Part shown: positions 57,601 to 64,000 of the stretch, in pieces
How the letters are laid out: each line of letters opens with the position of its first letter
Numbering within the stretch: the first letter of the stretch is position 1
Assembly: GCA_023053575.1 (NCBI GenBank)
Contig: JAKZAP010000014.1
Location: 10,292,001 to 10,356,000 of the forward strand
DNA length: 64,000 bases
DNA from: Branchinecta lynchi
Lineage: Eukaryota; Arthropoda; Branchiopoda; Anostraca; Branchinectidae
Direction of reading: 5' to 3'
The notes under the pieces: generated by a model
Told to the model about the DNA's origin: nothing
What the model saw: only the letters and a program-made list of their open reading frames with translations
Databases searched by the model: none
Position numbers and translations under genes: made by a program

Positions 57601-60600
57601 ATTTGAATTCGGAAGTTTTTTATTCGAGACGTTTCCGCCAGGGGTGCGGGTTGGTATCCGGGAGGTTTTCGCGGTTAGTTGGTGGAATGTCTTCGCCGGG
57701 GATGGGGGGTCGCCGAGACCCACCTGTGTACAAGGATTTTGATTTCTGAAATCATGAGTATTTGATTGGGTTAGGGCACCCAGCATTTGGCGTTAGGCGT
57801 TAGTCAAAGGCTACCCCAAAATCAGGTATTTGTGGCAGAGTGGATCCACTGGGCGAGTGGCGTAACCGATGCCGATAGGTTCCCAGAGCTCCGTTTCGTT
57901 CTTATCTCGAAACAGCTTGCAAAAGTAGAAAAGAACCGAGAAGGCCTGTAATAAAAATAAGGAATCGTCTCACTCCCCTTGAAGCTGCAACACTATCTGA
58001 AGTGGAATATCTGGTATTGCTACGTCTTTATTTACAGGGCACGCACTATTCAGATTTCTTTGACGCCCCACCAGACGGCATGAAACGATCCAAAAGTTCA
58101 AATGTGGATTCTGGTGTGGACCACGGATCAGAGGGAAGTGAGGAAGATGACGAAGAGATTGATGGCGACGAGAAAGATCAGGACGATAGTAAAAAAGTCA
58201 GGTATGACTAGGCATGGGCACTGTTCCTGTTTTCTGTTTCTGTTTCTGTTTTTTTCCTCCTGTTTTACTGTTTACTGTTTTCTGTTTCACGGACCCAAAA
58301 TAAACAGAACAGCTGTTTTGAAGCCAGCTGTTTTTTTTCTCACCTGTTCTGTTCCGTTTTGATGTATCCTGTTTTGCCCTGTTCCTGTTTTTTTTTACCT
58401 GTTTAAACAGCCAAATCTGTTTTTTGGAGGCAACCCGCCTTATCAGTACAACAAATCTTTTAACTCAAGATTTCCATCATTTCTAAATGCCACATTCCAA
58501 AAGACGCCAATTTGTCAACCTTACCAGTGACCCACGAGAAATGTGGATGCGATGACGGCTATCAAAAATATTGAGCAAGAATCAAGCGATAGTAGGAACA
58601 ACAGCAAAAAATAGAAACTTCAGATACTGTAAATATTTATTCCGCTCAAGCTGGTGGCGAATCGCATTTGACTGAGCTAAATGGATACGTAATGGATGGT
58701 CTTAGACTACTGTTGCAGCTTTTCGATCCGAATCTGAATCCGAAATCGAATCCGATTTGAATCCGACCTTAACAAAAATTAAATCGTGTTCATAGGTTAT
58801 AGTTTAAAAATCAGAGGTGACAAAAAACACTGATATTTCAGGTAATCATATAATGTGATGGATTATTTAACATATTTGGTGGTGTACATCAAACAAATTT
58901 GATTGTCTAAAGCCCACTGTGTAAGAATTGGGAAAACGGAAAATGAAAGGATGTAGAATAGAAATTTGAGCGGATTCGTAAGATTGAGGTTTTGGAATCT
59001 GAGTCCGAATCAGAATCCAGCCTGAGAAACAGAAGATTCGAATCCGGCCAAAAGGACGAATCCTGGATTCGAATCCGAATCCGGATTCGGATTCGCCCAT
59101 CTCTGTATTATATATTGTGTACGAACAGCCTAATAACCATTCGCCTTTGACTTTTAATTCATTGGTCAATATGGGCACAGTTGCCAGTGTTTGGATGTTG
59201 GGTAGGGGGGGGGGGGGGGGGGGGGGTATCACCCAAAGATACATCTGGATGTGTCTTTGGGTGGTCCAAAGACCAATCTGGACAATGATGTTCACGCATT
59301 CCAAATTTCCACCTTAGTACCTGGCATGTTTAGCAAGTTTGCGAATTTGGTCAGGCAATAAATGCACATAATTCGCAAAACGGTGGTAAGCCTTTAAAAT
59401 TTAACTGAAAAGCCAACTAATGTTTGTGTCATTTAATTAAACATACTGAATTGTTGGGATTCTACAAAGTGAATTTTTTATTTTCCACTATCTGCTCTAG
59501 TTATGACGTTAAGAATATGTGCGGCCGTCCCCACAACGCTAATTCTACTATGACTCTGAAAGTTTCAATCTAAACACAAACGCTGCTTTTCATTGGGCAG
59601 TGGTGAGATTGGTGAATATTGTTTAGTGCCGGAACAAAAGAAAAATTATAAATCTTTCTCGTAAGGCGTGCAACAAAAATACAAGCCCATAGAGGTACCA
59701 CAAATCACACGGAAATTCCACTATTTGAAAAATGATTATTCATGAACAGCAGAACAACGAAGTAACGCATTTTCAGCGGCTCTTCAAGCTCTTTTAAGTG
59801 AATAAGGGATGGGTAACTAGATTGTCCTATCCCAGCCCTTTTAGGTTAAACTTTAAGGGAAAACTTAGTCACTGGGGGAATCGTGACCAATTGCCCTTGA
59901 ACCGAGAGTGTAATCCCGAAAGTCACAACTAGACCCCAAGGCTCACAAGTACACGAAGTTTTAAATTAGTATCTGTTATGGTTCACGAGATAAGAATGCC
60001 AAAATAAAACGGTGAAAACCGAAAACGGAAAACCGGCTATCTCGGCCGCAAGAGTGGAGTGTTCATAAATGAACTTTCCACTAAAACCGAACATGTGATC
60101 ACCAAGAAGGGCTCACATGACGTATTATCTGTGCAGCGAAGTTAAATGTGATTTCAAAAGACTAGTAACTATCAACTTCAAAAAGGCTAGAAAGGCTGAA
60201 ACTAGCTTAGCGACATCACGTCATAAGCACCGGTTCATAATGTAAACAAACGATAACTGGAATTCCTGACAGTATTTTGGCACAACCTCAGTTCTATACA
60301 GAAAAGTTGAGATTTTTTCAACTCGATGATGAAAGTGAAACTCCGTTTCACGGATTTTCGCAGAATAGTAGGCTCACATTCAGCCGAGAAATCCGCGCGT
60401 TTTGAGCCTTGTATGACCATGCTCAAAAGAAACCCCCGAAGAAAAGCTATTCGGTATTCTGATTGAACATGCATCCCTCGCGACCCTCCCCTCACAACAA
60501 AAATTACCATCATCACCAACCACTGTCACGAAGTGAAGTTTGCTTAACTTTGAGTTTGTATGATCCGTAAACTTTAGTTTATTACCGATCACTATGACAA

Positions 60601-63600
60601 ACAATCCAAGTGGAAAGGTAGGCTTTGCGAAAATTTGTTGTTAAAACAAACAAAACTTCCATGGCTCATTTTCCGTCGGGAAAAAGTGTAATTCATTGAC
60701 AGTAGCTGGTATTCTGGACCAAGATCTTTCTTGTTCTATGAAAAGAACTCGAAGAAAGGCATCTGTGCGGTGCAAGGAAGAACTATTTAGGATGCTTCTT
60801 GGTACGGGGAAAACTATAGGTGAACTCTTGCTATAAAAAATATTGAAAAATACGGGAAATCAAATATTAGAAAAAACACCTGTTTTAAACAGCCGGTTCT
60901 GTTTTCGTTCGCCTGTTTAACAGCTGTTTCTGTTTTCGACGTCACCATTTCTGTTAAAACAGAACAGGACCTGTTTTCAAGTTTCCTGTTTTCTTTCTGT
61001 TTCTGTTCTTATGTGACCTCTTTCTGCCTGTTTCTGTTTGAATGCAAAAACAGAACAGTGCCCATGCCTAGGTATGACTGATAATCTCTGACGTGTCTTT
61101 TGCACTAGCTAGAAAAAAATGATCACGGCGGGTTCCCAGGTTCCGCGCTGGGAGCCCGGGGGTGGCAGGAAACAACAATGTTCTGTTGTTGGGTTTCAGG
61201 TCCCCCTTCGCGAAACATAAAAAATAATCGTTTTTTATAGGCTCTAACCTCTGATCTGTCTTCTTGTCTTACTGTTTGGTAGGGATTAGGTCCAACCAGC
61301 AGGTAGATCCCCCCCCCCAAAAATAATTTTGTTGATAAGGACCTGCCTAGATGTTCGTAGTGTTGTCCGTGCAGCGATGCAGAGCCATCGAAAGGGCATC
61401 TCTTTAATCAATCAATCAATCAAGTTTAATCCAAATAGCTAAAAGCTAGAAGAGGAATAGAAATCTACGAAATACACAGACACGAAACTAATTAACTAAT
61501 ACACTTACAAGATATGACCAGAAATAAATGATTTCTGGATGGAATGGAATCTGTTTTGATAGTCCTTCAGCCCAGGCTGACTACCAGTTATATTTGACGT
61601 AGCTATCCGTTTTGCATCGTCAAATATGATATCTTTCATCTATTAGTGGACGATTTTAATTCTGTTTTTGGTGGTTTGATTGTCCTAAGCTTTTAAGCAT
61701 TCGTGAATGAAAACTAGATAGCATGTATTTTAAAATCCGAAAAAAATTCCGTTAGGATTTTTTTATTTTTTGGCGTCAACTTTAATTGCAATATTCATAA
61801 AAGAAATAGAGGTATTTAACAACAATTTAGTATTTTACTTACTTTCCCAGTTATTTCAAGACCACGTGATAGCACGTGAACCCAGCGTCAAAGACAGTTT
61901 TCAAGTCAGGAAAATATGTTACGGATTAGTGATGAACTGGAAGGTGTTCATCTGTACGAGATTTTGGCGTTACTAACAGGCGACCTCGTATCCAACATTC
62001 ATGCATGGACAAATATGAACAAAACAAGTCTTATCCTGTGCGCAGCTTTTAAAGGTCACTTGAGTTTATGATATTACAATTTGACTTGAAATGTGCAGTC
62101 CGGCGCAAAATCTGGGTGTTAAATCTGTTGAAACCCCCCACGCACCCTTCACTCCACCCACTAAAATCCGTCAGTTAGACCATTTTTCCGTCAGTTCAAC
62201 CTCGGGTGATGGCATTTGTCCTCTAAAATCCATCAGTTCACTCGCTCATCGAACAATCCTTTGGAGATATTCAGCACTAGTATTCCCTCGTACTTTACTG
62301 ATTGCCAGAAGGAATCTCTGCTTGGAAATTAGTGATGGAGTTATGCTAAAAAGTAAGCTTGTGGGCTGCTTGTGAGTCTTGTGGGAGTGCATACAGAAAC
62401 ACTACCTATTAGATTCCAGTTGTCTTTACTACGTTTGTCAACAGATATTGAGCGTGTTCCACCCTACTTATGGTAGTTACTACGCATGACGTCACGAATC
62501 CTGGCTTCTTGACATCAAGGGAACGCGGCCGAGGACTGATCGGGCTCCTAATAACGACGCTCCTTAGCGTGGAAAGCAAATAGTTAATATTAATATTTTT
62601 AGAATGTTGGGAAGGTCAGCGTGGTAACTTTTCACGAGGTTGGAATAAAAATAGCAACTAATAGCTACTATTGTTAGAAGGGTGGAACACGCTCATTGTC
62701 TTTGGCCGGACTTGCTCCGCCCGCCGCTCAAACCAACCACATACAACTTTAAGGACGGATCACTACCTTGGAAGGCTCGGAATCGGAAAATCCGGTTTGT
62801 ATTCAGATTTTAAGCTAGAGAACAGGTCTGAAACGCAATCTGACACCGAGCGATTACTGCACGGGTTCTTAAAGCACCTGTCGAATCTATACTACTGATT
62901 TACTTTACAGGTGTATTCTCGCCGTTCCGCCGAGGACTCCTTGGGGAATCAAAGGGAATGGCGAGAATAGAGGGAGTCACCCCACGCGGACTCGGCGGAC
63001 GGAAAACAGCGAGAACACGGGGAATGCTTCCAAAATGAATTTTGTTCGAAAACAAAATATGCAGTTGACGAAATTAATCTGGATCCACTTTGTTTTTGGT
63101 TTTGTTTATTCGGACTGTTTTTAATTAATTTTACATTGCACCAATACCAGCAAAAACCGATTCCCCTCCGAATCTGAAAGGGGAGTCCTTGTTGATGATG
63201 GCGATGAAAATTGGAGCATTCTCCGTCCGCGGGGACTCGCGAGAATACGGGGAGTGAGTCCGCTGGACAAATGAAAACACGGGGACTCCTCAAGTGGAGT
63301 CCTCGGGAAGCGGCGAGAATATACCTTACGTCTCTATTCGTTTCTTCCGTTGTGATGTAATTTTTATCCACATTAACGGCACTACACTGACTTTTGTATC
63401 TGCCATGCCTGGCTCTTTTCGAAGTGGATCAGGTCCCCACATAGTGCTTTCGAGGAGCTCCCTATTCAGAAAGACCAGCTATGCAATCTTCTCCGTGTTT
63501 CTCATCAAAGCTAATGGGGTCGCGCGCGGCTAGAACGGCTGGGATGGGTCTTTAACGTTTTAAGAAATATAGCAGCGTTTGGAACATAAACTGTATTATT

Positions 63601-64000
63601 TCCCCAACAAGATAGCGTCAGGGGTCTTGTTTCTTGCCTTGTATTTATGTTGTGTAGTCTGTGTGTATCAGTAAATGAATGAATGAATGAATCTGCTACG
63701 ACTTATGCTAAAAATTGAAAATTTTGAAGTTTAGAAGTAAATTAGGAACTTTAAATCTGCAGGTTCAACTTTAACGAAGCAGATGAAGACTCGGCCTCAG
63801 ATGTGAAAAACACAAAAAGTGATATCAAATCGTCTTTCGAAGGCCGACAGGATCGACTGAAAGCGACGATAAAAAATCTGGAAGAGCAGGCGCTTGCAGA
63901 GAAGCCTTGGCAGCTGGGTGGCGAAATTGTGGCGGAGGCCAGACCAGAAAACGCCCTGCTCGAGGAGGATCTGCTGTTTGACCACGTGACTAGACAAGGT
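42562..64000 (+). CDS. MPHOSPH10: MPP10, U3 small nucleolar ribonucleoprotein protein, 5' part of gene (span)
   Basis: MPP10 acts with Imp3 and Imp4 in the U3 snoRNP and SSU processome in the nucleolus, where it is needed for early cleavages releasing 18S rRNA. Five plus-strand exons assemble without frame conflict: 42562-42608, 50113-50561, 55600-55796, 58038-58201 and 63763-64000. The splice phases fit at every junction (2+1, 1+2, 0, 2+1). Hallmarks in order are DDEQIWQQLEL, long Asp/Glu-rich tracts, KSVVDEGFFKLSEMEDFL, YSDFFD, SSFEGRQDRL and EKPWQLGGE...RPENALLEEDLLFDH, all MPP10 signatures. About 365 residues are present; the remaining C-terminal half lies right of the window. Introns are 7.5, 5.0, 2.2 and 5.6 kb and are filled with transposons. 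Confidence 0.93.
42805..42842 (+). repeat. Solo right end of the GGGATCCC family
   Basis: AATTTTTGGGATCCATCCAT...CTTTGGTCTTGTTAAC matches the terminal 40 bp at 29303-29341. It lies in MPP10 intron 1. Confidence 0.6.
43074..43265 (+). mobile_element. Family J element, left-end copy
   Basis: CCAGCGGCGCTACTAGCCAA, AAATATTTGGGGGGGGGATG and AGGCATTGACTGACCGGCTG, as at 38533, then TTTCAGAAAAACCGACTG units; the right end is not present. Confidence 0.6.
43687..44057. mobile_element. Foldback element with about 145-bp inverted arms
   Basis: GAAGTTTCATAACAGA...AGAATAACACCTTTTCACTT...CACTATTTCGTGCCTAGATC and its near-perfect complement at 43913-44057. It directly precedes the hAT transposase remnant, so the arms may belong to the same decayed element. 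Confidence 0.85.
44085..44360 (+). pseudogene. hAT transposase remnant (C-terminal dimerisation region)
   Basis: The frame reads FEDTFKVFHGMKDVLPLVWK, AFKLAKIIPVTSAKGERLFG and KTKLVKTTFRSTLADHQASV. The run (I)PVTSA..ER.F.K.KL.KT..RSTL is the C-terminal hAT family signature. The catalytic domain is absent upstream, so it is a fragment. It lies in MPP10 intron 1 between family B MITEs. Confidence 0.78.
45005..46870. mobile_element. Tract bounded by repeated ACGTGACTTACCCTCG motifs
   Basis: The motif (A)CGTGACTTACCC occurs at about 45008, 45208 (variant), 46641 and 46841, with an inverted copy at about 46661-46676 forming a CCCTCGACACTTCGAGGG hairpin. The decayed transposase at 45690-46400 lies inside, so these may be terminal or subterminal repeats of that transposon. 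Confidence 0.5.
45690..46400 (-). pseudogene. Decayed DDE-like transposase fragment
   Basis: Minus-strand segments, broken by frameshifts and stops, read DTVLQSDFAEIYAINEQNKI MSGHW and then THHWSDVAGSQYKDGYTVGA and GTAHGTGPMDGIGAEGKRQV. These match the pattern LQVDF.EN....Q.E.QS.HW ... W.SDG..SQ.KN ... F..THGKG..DG.GG..KR found in transposon proteins of many invertebrates. I do not assign a superfamily. The reading frame changes near 45950. Confidence 0.6.
46871..47858. other. Gene-free part of MPP10 intron 1
   Basis: Contains a roughly 28-bp C homopolymer (47360-47387) inside a G/C-tract element. The open frame across it is not coding. Confidence 0.45.
47859..48556 (-). mobile_element. hAT-type long-TIR MITE, family B, copy 2
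   Basis: Same CAGTCTAGTACACTAG termini, with perfect 8-bp flank CGAGAGGA (47851-47858, 48557-48564). The core is inverted relative to copy 1, so the element sits in opposite orientation. 698 bp. Confidence 0.92.
48727..49105. mobile_element. Element with CAGGCTTCACCTTCCAGAT inverted termini
   Basis: AGCCAGGCTTCACCTTCCAG at the left and CTGGAAGGTGAAGCCTCGCT at the right are inverted repeats; a further internal copy of CTGGCTTCACCTTCCAGATC is at about 49023. CCAGAC/CTTCCAG words recur throughout. Confidence 0.75.
49106..50112. other. End of MPP10 intron 1
   Basis: No repeat or gene recognised; ends in the exon 2 acceptor. Confidence 0.45.
50113..50561 (+). CDS. MPHOSPH10: MPP10 exon 2 (conserved N-terminal region and acidic tract)
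   Basis: Acceptor TGCTGATTCATTTTAG precedes SDVSAAKDLRKTSKELYD and the family signature YDDEQIWQQLELYND near the middle of the first third. A strongly acidic segment follows, containing EEPDADEEETGSNSDLSDLD and DDEEEDEPERDPSPVD, with several Ser in acidic context that could be CK2 sites. The exon ends at CTG|GTAAGAG. The frame is open on both sides, so a naive ORF runs from 49904 to 50890, but the flanks are intron: they lack MPP10 similarity and include a poly-G run at about 50666-50678. Confidence 0.93.
50562..51369. other. Start of MPP10 intron 2
   Basis: A poly-G run (about 50666-50678) and otherwise unique sequence; no gene. Confidence 0.45.
51370..53020 (+). mobile_element. Element with TATGGCACTTGC termini carrying about 450-bp tandem monomers
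   Basis: Left CATATGGCACTTGCAAGG and right GGCAAGTGCCATA are inverted ends; the right end itself is a hairpin (ATGGCACTTAGCC...GGCAAGTGCCAT). Inside are a 91-bp doublet (51384, 51459) and a tandem region whose anchor ATCGTCCTAGC(A/C)C recurs at about 51738, 52183, 52638 and 52908 (steps 445, 455, 270), then an ACCGACCGACAGACCGACGG tract. C runs interrupt each monomer. Confidence 0.75.
53095..53390. mobile_element. 3-bp-duplication MITE, family M, copy 3
   Basis: GAGCGTGTTCCACCCTACTT...AAGGGTGGAACTCGCTC, flanks TTA and TTT (one mismatch). It is followed after 9 bp by a family H element. Confidence 0.82.
53400..53863. mobile_element. TTAA-bounded element, family H, copy 2
   Basis: TTAAAGTTTAACTGGAAAGG...CCCTTTTCGGTTAAACTTTAA, 464 bp, TTAA at both ends. 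Confidence 0.8.
54397..54669. mobile_element. TA-flanked MITE with CCCTAGGTTCAC termini
   Basis: CCCTAGGTTCACGCTG...TCTGTGTGAACCTAGGG, flanked by TA on both sides (54395-54396, 54670-54671). 273 bp, rich in GCGAT(A/T)/ATCGC words. A TA duplication fits a Tc1/mariner-type origin. Confidence 0.75.
54680..54960 (+). repeat. Repeated palindromic motif CGGTTAACCGACCTA
   Basis: GGTTAACCGACCT occurs at about 54693, 54745 and 54940, with a related CCAACCGACCTACG at 54779. GGTTAACC is a palindrome. Function unknown; in MPP10 intron 2. Confidence 0.6.
55150..55240 (-). repeat. TTTCGGCCC repeat family fragment
   Basis: AGAGGACCCTTGCGATGAAGGACCGGAACATC is the complement of the consensus GATATTTCGGCCCTTCTTGGCAAGGGTCCTC. 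Confidence 0.6.
55600..55796 (+). CDS. MPHOSPH10: MPP10 exon 3 (FFKLSEM motif)
   Basis: A strong pyrimidine tract and TTTTCAG acceptor precede a 197-bp exon. Its first two bases complete Ala with the G left from exon 2, giving ...PVDTAPKRMLPQRKSVVDEG, then FFKLSEMEDFLNKEDIRF. FKLSEME is diagnostic of MPP10. An acidic stretch follows (EENEDSIDLFEEVESDDESE). The donor GACAAG|GTATCT is a weak match to consensus. The exon ends in phase 0, as needed for exon 4. Confidence 0.92.
55850..55955. repeat. Double palindrome just after MPP10 exon 3
   Basis: GTGGTATCTGATATTCAGATACCAC is one hairpin, CGTGGTATCAGATACCACG another, and GTTTTTGCAGTTA/TAACTGCGAAAAC extend the first arm. It starts about 55 bp after the weak exon 3 donor. 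Confidence 0.8.
56228..56762 (+). mobile_element. GGGATCCC/(GGAC)n element, forward copy with three monomers
   Basis: TTTTTGGGATCCCAGAACTT, GTCCGTCCCTCCGTCTGTCT and GATAACCCTCGAAGGGAATG, then three monomers of about 137 bp with GGACAAGTAGTTCG and CGGAATCCGG cores. The right end is absent; it stops where the retrotransposon fragment begins. Confidence 0.75.
56765..57545 (-). pseudogene. Non-LTR retrotransposon reverse transcriptase fragment (C-terminal half)
   Basis: Minus-strand segments read YINDLT-GINSWVMLHAVDTK VYRGI, MELNTDKCQHLRLG, LRTRIVHRMRKTFTFRDKSV, SLARPLPEYGHATTRPFYS, IEQVQRWETKTIPAIRYLPY, LRGHSRKLRGDKF and FRNQIVEYWNHLPENVVNPK. This is the order expected from RT motif C to the C-terminus of a LINE. 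The catalytic YADD equivalent is HAVD and several stops and frameshifts occur, so it is dead. It lies antisense in MPP10 intron 3. Confidence 0.85.
58038..58201 (+). CDS. MPHOSPH10: MPP10 exon 4 (YSDFFD motif)
   Basis: Acceptor TCTTTATTTACAG, then GTHYSDFFDAPPDGMKRS and an acidic Ser-rich run (EGSEEDDEEIDGDEKDQDD) ending SKKV plus AG. The YSDFFD motif corresponds to the conserved Y.DFFD of MPP10. The donor AG|GTATGAC is the exact insertion site of a 2.86-kb hAT-like element: reading on past the donor gives only RYD and then TAG, the first bases of the element. AG plus the first base of exon 5 gives Arg, in frame. Confidence 0.92.
58720..59105. mobile_element. GAATCCG-rich element nested in the hAT-like element
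   Basis: Many GAATCCGAAT/ATTCGGATTC words at both ends (58727-58770, 58990-59095), ending GGATTCGGATTCGCCCATCTC. Such clustered inverted words are typical of hAT subterminal regions; exact ends uncertain. Confidence 0.55.
59394..59856. mobile_element. TTAA-bounded element, family H, copy 3, nested in the hAT-like element
   Basis: TTAAAATTTAACTGAAAAGC...CCCTTTTAGGTTAAACTTTAA, 463 bp, very similar to copy 1 at 13404-13868. Confidence 0.8.
59870..60130 (+). repeat. Repeat shared with 33715-33905
   Basis: ACAACTAGACCCCAAGGCTC...GGTTCACGAGATAAGA...GGTGAAAACCGAAAACGG...GAACTTTCCACTAAAACCGA matches CACAAGTAGACCCCAATACC...GTTCACGAGTTATGA...GGTGAAAACCCGAAAACCG...GAACATTCCACTAAAAACGC. Not assigned to a class. 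Confidence 0.65.
61080..62449. other. Gene-free part of MPP10 intron 4
   Basis: A short TTTGACG..CGTCAAAT hairpin with CCGTTTTGCA at about 61592-61628 belongs to the TTTCGGCCC family; (AATC)4 at 61406-61424. No gene is supported. Confidence 0.45.
62450..62694. mobile_element. 3-bp-duplication MITE, family M, copy 4 (internally deleted)
   Basis: GAGCGTGTTCCACCCTACTT...AAGGGTGGAACACGCTC, flanked by ATT on both sides. 245 bp; lacks part of the centre compared with the 300-bp copies. Confidence 0.85.
62910..63320 (-). repeat. Interspersed repeat with CCCCGTGTTCTC/GGGAATG motifs, copy 2
   Basis: Reverse copy of 10530-10872. Both ends carry ATTCTCGCC(G)/CGGCGAGAAT, supporting inverted termini. 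Confidence 0.7.
63763..64000 (+). CDS. MPHOSPH10: MPP10 exon 5 (truncated by or ending at window edge)
   Basis: Acceptor TTTAAATCTGCAG, then RFNFNEADEDSASD, a charged helix-prone segment DIKSSFEGRQDRLKATIKNL, and the highly conserved EKPWQLGGEIVAEARPENAL and LEEDLLFDHVTRQ. This is the best conserved core of MPP10 and makes the identification secure. The window's last bases, CAAG|GT, could be a splice donor, so the exon may end at 63998 or continue. Confidence 0.93.

Larger units (their letters stand above)
58209..61070. mobile_element. hAT-like element inserted at the MPP10 exon 4 splice donor
   Basis: Ends TAGGCATGGGCACTGTTC and GAACAGTGCCCATGCCTA are perfect 18-bp inverted repeats, flanked by the 8-bp duplication GGTATGAC (58201-58208, 61071-61078). 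Both subterminal regions (58220-58430, 60875-61055) are packed with CTGTTTY/RAAACAG words, like hAT transposase-binding repeats. The interior holds other repeats and no transposase, so it is non-autonomous or a gutted shell filled by later insertions. Confidence 0.88.

Noticed and set aside
59030..59100. tRNA T-arm-like GGATTCGAATCC
   Set aside because: The word is part of a transposon cluster of GAATCCG repeats; no acceptor stem or anticodon arm can be drawn.

Overview
This is animal (metazoan) nuclear DNA, most likely from an invertebrate. Evidence: exons of conserved animal genes with GT-AG introns of several kilobases, no bacterial gene organisation, many dispersed repeats and microsatellites, and nested DNA transposons and non-LTR retrotransposon fragments. 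I cannot name the phylum from the sequence alone.

Two conserved genes are recognisable and are arranged head to head around a short shared 5' region (about 42.17-42.56 kb). Leftward on the minus strand is the 5' part of an ELL-family RNA polymerase II elongation factor: exon 1 at 42039-42167, a 45-bp exon 2 at 35411-35455, and a further exon at 6865-6981. One expected exon between the last two was not found, and the rest of the gene lies beyond the left edge or is unrecognised. Rightward on the plus strand is the 5' part of MPP10 (MPHOSPH10), a U3 snoRNP/SSU-processome protein: exons at 42562-42608, 50113-50561, 55600-55796, 58038-58201 and 63763-64000, all phase compatible, continuing off the right edge. 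The pair joins an RNA polymerase II elongation factor to a ribosome-biogenesis factor at one putative bidirectional promoter.

Nearly everything else is intronic repeat sequence. Classes supported by target-site duplications or terminal inverted repeats are: two hAT-type MITE families with 8-bp duplications (470-655 and 9714-9895; 40654-41354 and 47859-48556); a four-copy MITE family with 3-bp duplications (14020, 22848, 53095, 62450); TTAA-bounded families (6328, 10875, 13404, 14865, 16129, 17508, 53400, 59394); a TA-flanked MITE (54397-54669); several long foldback elements; two families that carry central tandem arrays (one with ~137-bp monomers at 27.8-29.3 kb, one with ~450-bp monomers at 51.4-53.0 kb); C-terminal and 3' fragments of non-LTR retrotransposons; and two decayed transposase fragments (hAT C-terminus near 44.1-44.4 kb; another DDE-like transposase near 45.7-46.4 kb).

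The most interesting object is a 2.86-kb hAT-like element (58209-61070) inserted exactly at the 5' splice site of MPP10 exon 4. Its 8-bp target duplication copies the donor, so identical AG|GTATGAC sites now flank it. Other points of note are the bidirectional ELL/MPP10 promoter, an ELL exon sandwiched between direct repeats, and the satellite-carrying elements. No RNA gene, CRISPR array or complete gene was found.
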